Shown here: positions 1 to 8,275 of the stretch, in pieces | Layout of the letters: each line of letters begins with the position of its first letter | Position numbering within the stretch: position 1 is the stretch's first letter | NCBI GenBank assembly: GCA_963791235.1 | Contig: CAWBRW010000009.1 | Span: forward strand, 62,001-126,000 | DNA from: JALORV01 sp963791235 | GTDB taxonomy: Bacteria > Pseudomonadota > Gammaproteobacteria > Burkholderiales > Burkholderiaceae_F | Direction: 5' to 3' | DNA: 64,000 nucleotides | The notes under the pieces: model-generated | What the model was told of the DNA's origin: nothing | The model's database searches: none | The model's input: only the letters and a program-made list of their open reading frames with translations | Made by a program: the position numbers and the translations under genes

Positions 1-342
1 AGTCAGTCCGCCGGGCTGGTACTGCCGCGTCGTGCGGACGAGATGGGCCGGATGGGTGAAACGCTGGCCAAGGCGGACCTCGCTCCCGGAGATCTCGTGT
101 TCTTCAACACGCTCGGCCGCAGCTATTCCCATGTCGGCATCTACGTCGGGGAAGGTCAGTTTGTCCACGCCCCCGCGCGCCGTGGCCGGGTGCGGGTGGA
201 CAGGCTGGGCGATCCGTACTGGACCGCCCGCTACAACGGGGCCCGACGCATTGGCGGCGTGGTTAGCCCGGAGGTCGCCGCCGCGGCCGCGGCCACCGGT
301 GCCGCGGGCGAAGCCCTCTTTGACTCTCGCGTCACGCCCTAA
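1..342 (+). CDS. NlpC/P60 family cell-wall hydrolase, C-terminal part
   Basis: The reading frame is open from the first base of the window and ends in TAA at 340-342, so the 5' part lies outside. The visible part matches the second half of an NlpC/P60 papain-like domain: an LPR motif, PGDLVFF, SHVGIYVG with the catalytic-type His, and a second conserved His in FVHAP, followed by YW..RY.GARR. In this family a Cys-His-His site cleaves peptidoglycan stem peptides in the periplasm. The catalytic Cys would be just upstream and cannot be seen. The last 25 residues are an Ala-rich tail. Family assignment is firm; substrate is unknown. Confidence 0.85.
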   Translation, partial: SQSAGLVLPRRADEMGRMGETLAKADLAPGDLVFFNTLGRSYSHVGIYVGEGQFVHAPARRGRVRVDRLGDPYWTARYNGARRIGGVVSPEVAAAAAATGAAGEALFDSRVTP

Positions 343-398
343 TTGAAACGGCCCTGCGTCAAGGGGGTTCGACCCTTCCTACGGCTGGGTCATACGAT

Positions 399-417
399 GC
401 GAATGAGAATCATTTGC
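399..417. promoter_or_regulatory. Fur box upstream of the iron-binding protein gene
   Basis: The 19 bases here form an imperfect palindrome whose outer 8-base arms match at 7 of 8 positions. The core TGAGAATCATTTGCA closely resembles the 7-1-7 Fur consensus TGATAATNATTATCA. It lies about 70 bp upstream of the ATG at 487, a normal operator position. The downstream gene encodes an iron-type solute-binding protein, which fits Fur-Fe(II) repression. Binding itself is inferred. Confidence 0.75.
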
Positions 418-486
418 ATTTAGCTTGGATTCACACTATTGTTGGTTCCACACGCCGCCCCATGGCGTGGACATACGGACCCTGAC

Positions 487-1560
487 ATGAGAACGAGCCC
501 AACCTTCTGGAACGCCGAGCGCTGGCTGCGCCGCGGCCTGCAACTCACTGTTATCGCTGGCATCGTGTTCGCCGTGCTGGCGCCGATCGACGGCCAGGCC
601 CAGGAAAAAGTGCTCAACCTTTACTCGGCACGGCACTACCAGACCGACAACGCGCTCTATGACAACTTCACGAAGCAGACTGGCATCAAGCTGAACCGCA
701 TCGAACTCGGCGACGAACAGCTGGTTCAGCGGTTGAAGTCAGAAGGCGCGAACAGCCCTGCGGATGTCGTCTTGCTGGTCGATGCGGCGCGGCTGTGGCG
801 CGCCCAGATCGACGGACTGTTCCAGCCGATCCAGTCCAAAGCGCTCGACGAGCGCATTCCTGCAAACCTGCGCTCCAACGATGGGACCTGGTACGGCTTT
901 TCGACCCGCGCAAGGGCCATCGTCTACGACAAGGCGCGGGTGAAGCCGACAGACGTCGATACCTACGAAAAGCTCGCAGACCCTAAGGTCAAGGGGCTCG
1001 TGTGCACGCGCTCGGGCTCGCACCCCTACATGCTGTCGCTGATCGGCGCGATGATCGAGCGCAACGGCGAGGCGAAGACGGAAGAGTGGGCGAAGGGCAT
1101 GGTCGCGAACATGGCGCGTCCGCCGCGCGGGGGCGACACCGACCAGATCAAGGGCGTGGCCTCCGGCGAGTGTGGCGTTGCGCTCACCAATACCTACTAC
1201 TGGCTGCGGTTGGTGCGATCAGACGATCCGAAGGATAAGGAGGTCGTCGCGAAGGTCGATTTCATGTGGCCGAATCAAGCGACCTCTGGAACGCACATCA
1301 ACATCTCGGGTGGTGGGGTGGCGAAGAACGCGCCCAACAAGGCTAACGCCGTGCTGTTCCTCGAATACCTGTCAAGCCCGCAGGCGCAAGCCTATTTCGC
1401 CAACGGCAATAACGAATGGCCGGTGGTCAAGGGCGCCAAGACCGATAACCCGGCGCTGGCGGCACTTGGTACGCCGAAGTTCGAAAATGTGCCGGTGTCG
1501 ACGATCGGCAAGAATCAGATCGCGGCGCAGCGCATCCTTGATCGGGTCGGCTACCGATAG
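487..1560 (+). CDS. Fe(3+) ABC transporter periplasmic substrate-binding protein (FutA/FbpA-like)
   Basis: A 357-residue family 1 extracellular solute-binding protein. Residues 1 to about 38 form a signal peptide with a hydrophobic stretch at 18-34 and a likely cut after GQA. The mature start VLNLYSARHY and the paired tyrosines Y237-Y238 in TNTYYW are typical of ferric-iron binders, where adjacent Tyr side chains hold Fe(III). The ATG at 487 is preferred; a TTG at 439 in frame would add 16 residues before the signal peptide. A Fur box lies upstream. No permease or ATPase gene follows, so the membrane partners must be encoded elsewhere. The family is clear; iron as ligand is inferred from the Tyr pair and Fur box. 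Confidence 0.88.
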   Translation: MRTSPTFWNAERWLRRGLQLTVIAGIVFAVLAPIDGQAQEKVLNLYSARHYQTDNALYDNFTKQTGIKLNRIELGDEQLVQRLKSEGANSPADVVLLVDAARLWRAQIDGLFQPIQSKALDERIPANLRSNDGTWYGFSTRARAIVYDKARVKPTDVDTYEKLADPKVKGLVCTRSGSHPYMLSLIGAMIERNGEAKTEEWAKGMVANMARPPRGGDTDQIKGVASGECGVALTNTYYWLRLVRSDDPKDKEVVAKVDFMWPNQATSGTHINISGGGVAKNAPNKANAVLFLEYLSSPQAQAYFANGNNEWPVVKGAKTDNPALAALGTPKFENVPVSTIGKNQIAAQRILDRVGYR

Positions 1561-1586
1561 GGCACCGCCCCGTAAGATGCGTCGCC

Positions 1587-3182
1587 ATGCGCGACGCATC
1601 GCCTGACGTCATCATCATCGGCGCCGGCCACAATGGACTGACCTGCGCCTGCTACCTCGCAGCAGCCGGGCTAAAGGTGCACATCGTCGAGCGGCGCGGC
1701 GTCGTCGGCGGCGCCGCAGTGACCGAGGAGTTCCACCCCGGCTTCCGCAATTCGACCGCGAGCTACACGGTCAGCCTGCTGAACCCCAAGGTGATCCGCG
1801 ACCTGCGGCTTGTCGAGCACGGCCTGCGCGTTGTTGAACGACCGTTTTCGAACTTTGTTCCGACGGCCGATGGCCGATCGCTGCGCTTCGGCGGTGACCT
1901 GGCAACGACGCAGTCGTCGGTCGCCCAGTTCTCCGCCCGCGATGCCGAGCGCCTGCCGGCGTATTACGCGCGGCTCGATCGGCTGGCCGAGCAACTGAAG
2001 CAATGGGTGCTGCAGGCACCGCCCGAACTCGGCGGGCCATTCGTCGTCGAAGGCTGGCGCGACCTGGTGGCCGGCGCCAAGCTGCTGCTGCAGTTCGGCC
2101 GGCTGCCGCGCGAGGGCCAACGTGACCTCATTGACGTCTTCACCAAGAGCGCCGGCGACTGGCTCGACAGCTGGTTCGAGTCCGAACCGCTCAAGGGAGT
2201 GCTGGGCTGGGACTCCGTCGTCGGCAACTACGCCAGTCCCTATGCACCGGGCTCCGCCTACGTGCTTCTGCATCACTGTTTCGGCGAGGTCAACGGCAAG
2301 CCGGGCAAATGGGGCCACGCCATTGGCGGCATGGGCACAATCACGCAGGCGATGGCCGCCGAAGCAAGGGCGCGCAGCGTGCGGATCACCGTCGATTCGC
2401 CAGTCGCGCGGGTACTGGTCGAAGGCGGCAGCGCGGTCGGCGTCGAACTGCAATCTGGGGAGGTGCTGCGCGCGCGGGCGGTGGCCTCCAACGTCAATCC
2501 GAAGCTGCTGTACCAGCGCCTGCTGCAACCTGCGGAGTTGCCGACCGAGTTCGTCGAGGCGATCGGTCGCTACAAGTGCGGGTCCGGGTCGTTCCGCATG
2601 AACGTGGCGCTCTCTGAACTGCCGGACTTCCGCGCCGCCCCGGGGACGGGGGCACAAGCGCATCACGGAAGCGGCATCGTGTTCGACGCCTCGCTGCCCT
2701 TCATGGACCGGGCCTGGCATGACGCCGAGGCACACGGTTGCTCGAAGGAGCCGATCGTCGAGATGCTGATTCCGAGCGTCGTCGATGACACGCTGGCGCC
2801 GCGCGGTCTGCACGTGGCGAGCCTCTTCTGCCAGCACTTCGACCCCGAAGCGGACTGGTCAGCGCTCAAGCCCGTCGCCATCGAGCGCATCTTCGATGTC
2901 GTGCAGGCGCATTGCCCGAACTTCCGCGCGTCGCTGCTGGGCTACCGCGCCCTCTCGCCGCGCGACCTCGAAGACGAGTTCGGACTCATCGGCGGCGATA
3001 TCTTTCACGGCCAGCTGTCGCTCGATCAACTGTTCTCGATGCGGCCGATCATGGGCTACGCGCGCTACCGCGGACCACTCAAAGGGCTCTACCACTGCGG
3101 CTCGGGCGCGCACCCAGGCGGAGGCGTGACGGGGGCACCGGGCCACAACGCCGCTGGGGAGATCATCCGCGATCTGCGCTGA
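1587..3182 (+). CDS. FAD-dependent oxidoreductase, phytoene-desaturase/PYROXD2-like
   Basis: A 531-residue flavoprotein. The N-terminus has the dinucleotide-binding GAGHNG motif (about residues 12-17) followed by VERRGVVGGAA, the typical FAD-binding start of the phytoene desaturase/amine oxidase superfamily. The C-terminus carries the second FAD motif near GLYHCGSGAHPGGGVTGAPGHNAA. Length and end motif match the PYROXD2-like group rather than carotenoid enzymes, and no carotenoid gene is nearby. It starts 26 bp after the iron-binding gene, so it may be co-transcribed from the Fur-controlled promoter. Substrate unknown. Confidence 0.85.
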   Translation: MRDASPDVIIIGAGHNGLTCACYLAAAGLKVHIVERRGVVGGAAVTEEFHPGFRNSTASYTVSLLNPKVIRDLRLVEHGLRVVERPFSNFVPTADGRSLRFGGDLATTQSSVAQFSARDAERLPAYYARLDRLAEQLKQWVLQAPPELGGPFVVEGWRDLVAGAKLLLQFGRLPREGQRDLIDVFTKSAGDWLDSWFESEPLKGVLGWDSVVGNYASPYAPGSAYVLLHHCFGEVNGKPGKWGHAIGGMGTITQAMAAEARARSVRITVDSPVARVLVEGGSAVGVELQSGEVLRARAVASNVNPKLLYQRLLQPAELPTEFVEAIGRYKCGSGSFRMNVALSELPDFRAAPGTGAQAHHGSGIVFDASLPFMDRAWHDAEAHGCSKEPIVEMLIPSVVDDTLAPRGLHVASLFCQHFDPEADWSALKPVAIERIFDVVQAHCPNFRASLLGYRALSPRDLEDEFGLIGGDIFHGQLSLDQLFSMRPIMGYARYRGPLKGLYHCGSGAHPGGGVTGAPGHNAAGEIIRDLR

Positions 3183-3211
3183 AGCCGCCGGCGCCACGCG
3201 CGCCGGCACGA

Positions 3212-4213
3212 TCAGCCGTAGGTCAGTGCGCGCGCCTTGCCGTGGAACACGCGGTAGGAGAACACGGTGTACGCGAGGATCGCGGGCACGCTGATGGCGA
3301 CACCGATCAGGATGACCTTCAACGCGGCCGGGCTGCTGGCCGCCTCCCATACCGTCAGGCGATCCATCACTACGTACGGAAAGAGGCTGTAACCCATTCC
3401 AGCGGCGGCGAGCACGAACACCCCGACGGCGAGGGCGAAGGGCACCCAGCAGGAATCGCCCGTCACGCGTTCGGACCGGCGCAGCAGCAGCCACAGCGCG
3501 CCGAGTGCGGCCAGCGTGGCCAGCGGAATCGGCGCCAGCGCGATGAACTCCGGCAGCGTGAACCAGCGCCCGCGCACCGTGGGGCTGGCGATCGGCGTGG
3601 CAACGGAAATCGCACCGATGCCAAGCACCAGAGGCAGAAACATCAGCCGGGCCCAGCCCACCGCCTTGCGTTGCAGTTCACCCTCGGTCTTCATGATGAG
3701 CCACGCCGCTCCGATCAGCAGGTATGCGGCCGGCAGTGACACCGCGATCAGCGCGGCGAACAGTGTCGCTGCCACGCCATCGGCAAAGCCGGTGATGTAG
3801 CGGCCGAGCATCCAGCCCTGTGCCACCGACGTGATGGTCGAGCCGGCGAAGAACACCGCGTTCCACAGCGGCTTGTGATCATCCTTCGCCTTGACGCGGA
3901 AGTCGAAGGCCACACCGCGCATGATCAGCCCGATCAGCATTGCGGCCACGGGCAGATAGAGCGCCGTGAGCACGACGCCGTGCGCAACCGGAAATGCGAT
4001 CAGCAGGATGCCCACGCCGAGCACGAGCCAGGTCTCATTGGCGTCCCAAAATGGGCCGATGGAAGCGACCATGATGTCCTTCTCGTCAGGCGTGGCGCGC
4101 TGCAGCCACATGCCTACGCCGAGGTCGTAGCCGTCGAGCACGACATACAACAGCATCGAGAAGCCCATCAGGCCGAGGAATATCACCGGCAGTGCCTGGT
4201 CAAAGCCGCTCAT
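3212..4213 (-). CDS. cydB: Cytochrome bd-type ubiquinol oxidase subunit II (CioB type)
   Basis: A multi-pass inner-membrane protein of about 333 residues. The early segments contain YVVLDGYDLGVGM and IGPFWDANETWLVL, hallmark motifs of CydB/CioB. With CydA it oxidises quinol and reduces O2 to water without pumping protons. The start is set at the ATG at 4213 because a GAGGAG sequence lies 6 bases before it; a GTG at 4231 in frame overlaps the cydA stop and has the ribosome site inside the coding part. It follows cydA by 10 bp on the minus strand. No cydX or cydDC gene is seen here. Confidence 0.95.
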   Translation of the reverse strand: MSGFDQALPVIFLGLMGFSMLLYVVLDGYDLGVGMWLQRATPDEKDIMVASIGPFWDANETWLVLGVGILLIAFPVAHGVVLTALYLPVAAMLIGLIMRGVAFDFRVKAKDDHKPLWNAVFFAGSTITSVAQGWMLGRYITGFADGVAATLFAALIAVSLPAAYLLIGAAWLIMKTEGELQRKAVGWARLMFLPLVLGIGAISVATPIASPTVRGRWFTLPEFIALAPIPLATLAALGALWLLLRRSERVTGDSCWVPFALAVGVFVLAAAGMGYSLFPYVVMDRLTVWEAASSPAALKVILIGVAISVPAILAYTVFSYRVFHGKARALTYG

Positions 4214-4223
4214 CGTCATCTCC

Positions 4224-5615
4224 TCAGGCACCCCCGACGGCGGCGGTGCTGGCCGCGGGCTTCTGGCCGGGCAGCCGCACCGGCTTGCTCAGATCCTCGA
4301 CCGGCTTCTCGGCCATGTGCCGCAGCACGCTGACGTAGGCGACGATCAGCAGGACATAGACAATCAAATAGGCCGTCAATGTCAGAGCGATGTGCGCCGG
4401 CGGCACGTTAGAGGCCGCTTCGGCCGTCTTAAGGTAGCCGTAGACGAGATATGGCTGGCGGCCGACCTCGGTCACATACCAGCCAGCCACGGTGGCGAGC
4501 CAGCCGCTGAAAGTCATCCCGACCAGGCCCGCCAGCATCCAGCGCGGCAGCGCGAGCGCCGTGCTGCTCCGGCGCTGGCGCCAGAGCAGCCAGACGCCGA
4601 CCCAGGAAGCCACCAGCATCAGCACCCCGGTGCCGACCATGATGCGGAAGCTCCAGAAGAGCGGCGCCACCGGCGGATGTGCGTTCGGGAAGGCGTCGAT
4701 CCCCTTCAGTTCGCCATCCGGTTCATGCGTCAGGATCAGTGCGGCGCCGCGCGGGACCTCGACCGCGAAGCGGTTGGACCGGGTGGCCGCATCCGGCAGC
4801 GCGAACAGCACGAGTGGCGCGCCGCGTTGCGTCGTCCACAGGGCTTCCATCGCCGCTACCTTGGCGGGCTGGTGCTCGAGCGTGTTGAGTCCGTGCAAAT
4901 CGCCCATGAAGATCTGCACCGGGATCAGCGCAGCGCCGGCCACGAGACTCGCCCTGAGCACGGGGCGTGTGGCGGGATTGTCCTTGCCGCGCAACAGTTG
5001 CCAGGCCGACACGCCGGCGATCAGGAAAGCCACTGTCAGGAACGACGCCAGCAGCATGTGCGTGAGTCGGTACGGCATGCTCGGGTTGAAGAGCACCTCG
5101 AGCCAACTCGTCACGTGGAACACGCCATCGACGATCTCGTAGCCCACTGGCGTCTGCATCCAGGAATTCAGCGCGATGATCCAGAACGCGCTCATCGTCG
5201 TGCCGAAGGCGACGAGGAAGGTCGCGATGAGATGCACCCGTTCCGATACGCGGCCGTGGCCATACAACATGATCCCGAGGAAGGTCGCCTCGAGGAAGAA
5301 CGCGGTCAGCACCTCATAGCCGAGCAGTGGGCCGGCAACGTTGCCCACGCGCTGCATGAAGCCGGGCCAGTTGGTGCCGAACTGGAAGCTCATCACGATG
5401 CCAGACACCACGCCGAGCGCAAAGGTCAATGCAAACACCTTGGTCCATAGCCGGTAGGCGTGTAGCCAGTGGTCGTGCCGTGTCCGCAGCCAGGCCAGGC
5501 GTATCAACAGCAGGGCCCAGCCGAGTGCGATCGAGATGGAAGGGAAAAGGATGTGGAACGTGATGTTGGCCGCAAACTGGATGCGGGCCAGCAACAGGCC
5601 GTCGAGCGAGTCCAT
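4224..5615 (-). CDS. cydA: Cytochrome bd-type ubiquinol oxidase subunit I (CioA type)
   Basis: A 463-residue heme-bearing subunit of the bd oxidase. His21 (in TFHILFPS) and His186 (in RLTHMLL) sit at the positions of the E. coli high-spin and low-spin heme ligands, and Met326 in FRIMVG corresponds to the second b558 ligand. The segment GWYVTEVGRQPY is diagnostic. The Q loop between about residues 245 and 315 is short and lacks the long insertion of the E. coli enzyme, which places it with cyanide-insensitive oxidases. It heads a two-gene operon with cydB. Suited to respiration at low O2 or under inhibitors. Confidence 0.96.
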   Translation of the reverse strand: MDSLDGLLLARIQFAANITFHILFPSISIALGWALLLIRLAWLRTRHDHWLHAYRLWTKVFALTFALGVVSGIVMSFQFGTNWPGFMQRVGNVAGPLLGYEVLTAFFLEATFLGIMLYGHGRVSERVHLIATFLVAFGTTMSAFWIIALNSWMQTPVGYEIVDGVFHVTSWLEVLFNPSMPYRLTHMLLASFLTVAFLIAGVSAWQLLRGKDNPATRPVLRASLVAGAALIPVQIFMGDLHGLNTLEHQPAKVAAMEALWTTQRGAPLVLFALPDAATRSNRFAVEVPRGAALILTHEPDGELKGIDAFPNAHPPVAPLFWSFRIMVGTGVLMLVASWVGVWLLWRQRRSSTALALPRWMLAGLVGMTFSGWLATVAGWYVTEVGRQPYLVYGYLKTAEAASNVPPAHIALTLTAYLIVYVLLIVAYVSVLRHMAEKPVEDLSKPVRLPGQKPAASTAAVGGA

Positions 5616-5995
5616 GCGTTGCTCCCTGCGCTACCAGTACGTCATTTGACGACCTTGAGGCGTACATCGACGCAAGCACCTCGTTCGCTTGCGCGCCCAT
5701 TTAAGCAACTTCGTAGGCATCTGCAAACTCACGCCACCGCGGTCGTTCGGGTGGCGCACTGCCCGTGTCGGGACCAGTATCGCAAGTTGCGTGGGCCACT
5801 TTCGGGAACGATGCTGGCCAATGGGCGCGTACGCCCAGACGGGGTACGGGGTCCGCACCAGCTCGATTCCACATCCGGCTCGGCAGCCGGCGGGGAGGGC
5901 CAGTGACCTGCCGCAAGGACAGTGCGCTCCGGGAATGCGACATGCCCTGCCAACGTTTCGTCGCACTAGACTCTCGCGCTTTTGCCTGGCACCTC
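5616..5995. other. Gene-free divergent intergenic region (380 bp)
   Basis: This is the only gap over 300 bp. It separates cydA (minus) from the YqaA-like gene (plus), so it should hold two outward promoters. It contains one clear inverted repeat: CGCAAGC at 5671-5677 and GCTTGCG at 5687-5693 around a 9-base loop, 55-78 bp upstream of cydA. I looked for an FNR/ANR box (TTGAT-N4-ATCAA) and found none. Short open frames cross it, but none has family resemblance or a ribosome site. Confidence 0.6.
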
Positions 5996-6424
5996 ATGTT
6001 CGACTTTTCCGCCGAGACTGGATTGCTTGCGCTGTTCGCTGCGAGTTTCATTGCAGCCACGGTGCTGCCCGGGGGGTCGGAGTTCGTGCTGGTCGCGGTG
6101 ATCCACGAGCACCCCGAGGCCCTGTGGCAGGCGGTGGCAGTCGCGACCGTTGGCAACACCTTGGGGGGCCTGACGTCCTACTGGGTCGGACGCCTGATTC
6201 CCAATCGCGTGCATCACAGGTCGATCATCTACCTGCACCGGTACGGCTACTGGGCGCTGCTCTTTTCCTGGGTGCCGCTGGTGGGGGATGCGCTCGCCGT
6301 GGCCGCCGGCTGGCTGCGGTTCAGTCCCTGGATCTCGCTCGCTGCCTTCGCCGTCGGCAAGCTCTTCCGGTACCTGCTCGTCGCAGGCGGCTGGGCCTGG
6401 TTCGAGGCGCTGATGCTGCGCTGA
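5996..6424 (+). CDS. YqaA/DedA-like small membrane protein
   Basis: A 142-residue membrane protein, the same length as E. coli YqaA. It begins MFDFSAETG and has about four hydrophobic segments; LPGGSEFVLV, NTLGGLTSYWVGRLIP and SWVPLVGDALAVAAGWLR are characteristic of the YqaA branch of the DedA/SNARE-associated family. DedA proteins are linked to envelope lipid homeostasis, and many act in flipping of lipid carriers; the role of this branch is not established. The frame extends further upstream, but the homology and length support the ATG at 5996. A possible hairpin follows the stop. Confidence 0.82.
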   Translation: MFDFSAETGLLALFAASFIAATVLPGGSEFVLVAVIHEHPEALWQAVAVATVGNTLGGLTSYWVGRLIPNRVHHRSIIYLHRYGYWALLFSWVPLVGDALAVAAGWLRFSPWISLAAFAVGKLFRYLLVAGGWAWFEALMLR

Positions 6425-6427
6425 GTG

Positions 6428-6444
6428 CCCCCTCTAGGAGGGGG
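6428..6444. terminator. Possible hairpin after the yqaA-like gene
   Basis: CCCCCTC (6428-6434) and GAGGGGG (6438-6444) form a perfect 7-bp stem with a 3-base loop directly after the stop codon at 6424. There is no T-tract, so it may be a weak terminator or a transcript-end stabiliser. It sits between the YqaA-like gene and the etfBA promoter box. Confidence 0.35.
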
Positions 6445-6468
6445 GCGGGTCAGGGGTGCCCCGACTCC

Positions 6469-6474
6469 TATAAT
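6469..6474 (+). promoter_or_regulatory. Perfect -10 box (TATAAT) upstream of etfBA
   Basis: TATAAT followed by C lies 63 bp before the etfB start and between two transcription units. No good -35 hexamer is seen 16-18 bp upstream. The same T-A-N-A-A-T-C element recurs before many genes of this window. Confidence 0.5.
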
Positions 6475-6537
6475 CCTCAGGTTTCTCCGAACAAGCACAG
6501 CGCCGTTCCCGGTGCGTCCTCGAAAGAAGCGAACCCG

Positions 6538-7287
6538 ATGAAAGTCCTCGTCACCGTCAAGCGAGTCGTCGACTACAACGTCAAGGTCCGGGTCAAATCG
6601 GACGGGAGCGGCGTCGACATTGCCAACGTCAAGATGTCGATGAATCCGTTCGACGAGATTGCCGTCGAAGAGGCGGTCCGCCTCAAGGAGGCCGGGGTCG
6701 CGACCGAGGTGGTCGCCGTGTCCTGCGGAGTGCCGCAGTGCCAGGAGACGCTGCGCACCGCGATGGCGATCGGCGCCGACCGCGGGATCCTGGTCGAAAC
6801 CGATGTCGAACTGCAGCCGCTGGCGGTCGCCAAGCTGCTGAAGGCGATCGTCGACAAGGAAAAACCCAATCTCATCATCCTCGGCAAGCAGGCGATCGAT
6901 GACGATGCGAACCAGACCGGCCAGATGCTGGCCGCGTTGCTCGACGTGCCACAGGGCGCGTTCGCCTCCAAGCTGAAGATCGCCGACGGCCGCGCCGAGG
7001 TCACGCGTGAAGTCGATGGCGGCCTGGAAACGATCTCGATCAGCCTGCCTGCCGTGGTGACCGCCGACCTGCGCCTCAACGAGCCGCGCTACGTCACGCT
7101 GCCGAACATCATGAAGGCAAAGAAGAAGCCGCTCGAGACGATCAAACCGGCGGATCTTGGCGTCGACGTCACTCCCCGCCTGAAGACGCTGAAGGTTTCC
7201 GAGCCGCCGTCGCGCAAGGCGGGCATCAAGGTGCCCGACGTCGCAACGCTGGTTGCCAAGCTGAAGAACGAAGCCAAAGCCATCTGA
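6538..7287 (+). CDS. etfB: Electron transfer flavoprotein subunit beta
   Basis: A 249-residue protein beginning MKVLVTVKRVVDYNVK, with the EtfB signature near VVAVSCGVPQCQETLRTAMA and RYVTLPNIMKAKKKP (the loop that docks on acyl-CoA dehydrogenases). With EtfA it binds FAD and AMP and carries electrons from acyl-CoA dehydrogenases to ETF:quinone oxidoreductase. etfA starts 8 bp after its stop, and an acyl-CoA dehydrogenase follows, so the three form a functional set. Assignment is secure. Confidence 0.97.
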   Translation: MKVLVTVKRVVDYNVKVRVKSDGSGVDIANVKMSMNPFDEIAVEEAVRLKEAGVATEVVAVSCGVPQCQETLRTAMAIGADRGILVETDVELQPLAVAKLLKAIVDKEKPNLIILGKQAIDDDANQTGQMLAALLDVPQGAFASKLKIADGRAEVTREVDGGLETISISLPAVVTADLRLNEPRYVTLPNIMKAKKKPLETIKPADLGVDVTPRLKTLKVSEPPSRKAGIKVPDVATLVAKLKNEAKAI

Positions 7288-7295
7288 GACATACC

Positions 7296-8228
7296 ATGAC
7301 TGCACTCGTACTTGCGGAACACGACAACGCGTCAATCAAGGGTGCGACGCTCAATGCGGTGACAGCGGCCTCCAAGGCAGCCGGAGACGTTCACGTGCTG
7401 GTCGTCGGGCACAACGCCGCCGGCGCCGCGCAGGCAGCGGCAAAGATCGGCGGCGTCAGCAAGGTGCTCGCCGCCGACGGTCCGCAGTTTGCGGACGGCC
7501 TGGCCGAGGCGGTAGCCGCCCAGGTACTGGCAGTCGCAGGCAACTACTCGCACGTCTTTGCGGCGGCCGACGCCTACGGCAAGAACGTGATGCCGCGCGT
7601 TGCGGCCAAACTGGATGCCGCGCAGGTCTCCGAGATCATCAGCGTCGAGTCGGCGGACACGTTCACCCGACCGATCTACGCAGGCAACGCGATCGCGACC
7701 GTGCAGTCCGGCGACAAGGTCAAGGTGGTGACGGTGCGGACAACCAACTTCGACGCGGCGCCGGCCGAAGGCGGCTCGGCTGCCATCGAGAACATTGCTG
7801 CGGTCAGCGCGGGAGACGGGTCGCGCTTCGTCGGTCGCGACATTGCGAAATCCGATCGCCCCGAGTTGCAGGGCGCGAAAGTGGTCATCTCCGGCGGTCG
7901 CGGCATGGGCTCGGCGGAAAACTTCAAGCTGCTGGAGCCACTCGCGGACAAGCTCAACGCGGCGATGGGCGCCTCGCGCGCGGCTGTGGATGCCGGTTAT
8001 GCGCCGAACGACTGGCAGGTCGGCCAGACCGGCAAGGTGGTCGCCCCGGGGTTGTATATCGCTGTCGGGATCTCCGGCGCGATCCAGCACCTGGCGGGCA
8101 TGAAGGACTCCAAGGTCATCGTCGCGATCAACAAGGATCCGGAGGCCCCGATCTTCTCGGTGGCGGACTACGGACTCGTGGGCGATCTCTTCGAGTTAGT
8201 GCCGCAACTCGTCAAGGAACTCGGCTGA
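7296..8228 (+). CDS. etfA: Electron transfer flavoprotein subunit alpha
   Basis: A 310-residue EtfA. The C-terminal FAD domain contains VVISGGRGMGS and the signature GQTGKVVAPGLYIAVGISGAIQH, followed by the conserved VAINKDPEAPIF. It forms the heterodimer with EtfB and holds the redox-active FAD. It starts 8 bp after etfB and lies 47 bp before the acyl-CoA dehydrogenase gene, so one transcript is likely. Confidence 0.97.
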   Translation: MTALVLAEHDNASIKGATLNAVTAASKAAGDVHVLVVGHNAAGAAQAAAKIGGVSKVLAADGPQFADGLAEAVAAQVLAVAGNYSHVFAAADAYGKNVMPRVAAKLDAAQVSEIISVESADTFTRPIYAGNAIATVQSGDKVKVVTVRTTNFDAAPAEGGSAAIENIAAVSAGDGSRFVGRDIAKSDRPELQGAKVVISGGRGMGSAENFKLLEPLADKLNAAMGASRAAVDAGYAPNDWQVGQTGKVVAPGLYIAVGISGAIQHLAGMKDSKVIVAINKDPEAPIFSVADYGLVGDLFELVPQLVKELG

Positions 8229-8275
8229 CCTCACAGCGAAACACCCGATCCAGGCTCACCTAGGCAGGACATCGA

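Noticed and set aside
5616..5760. FNR/ANR site upstream of cydA
   Set aside because: No TTGAT-N4-ATCAA match; only TTGACGACCTTGA-like sequence, too far from the consensus.
5689..6537. Long upstream extension of the etfB frame
   Set aside because: It runs through the YqaA-like gene in another frame; homology and length put the etfB start at 6538.
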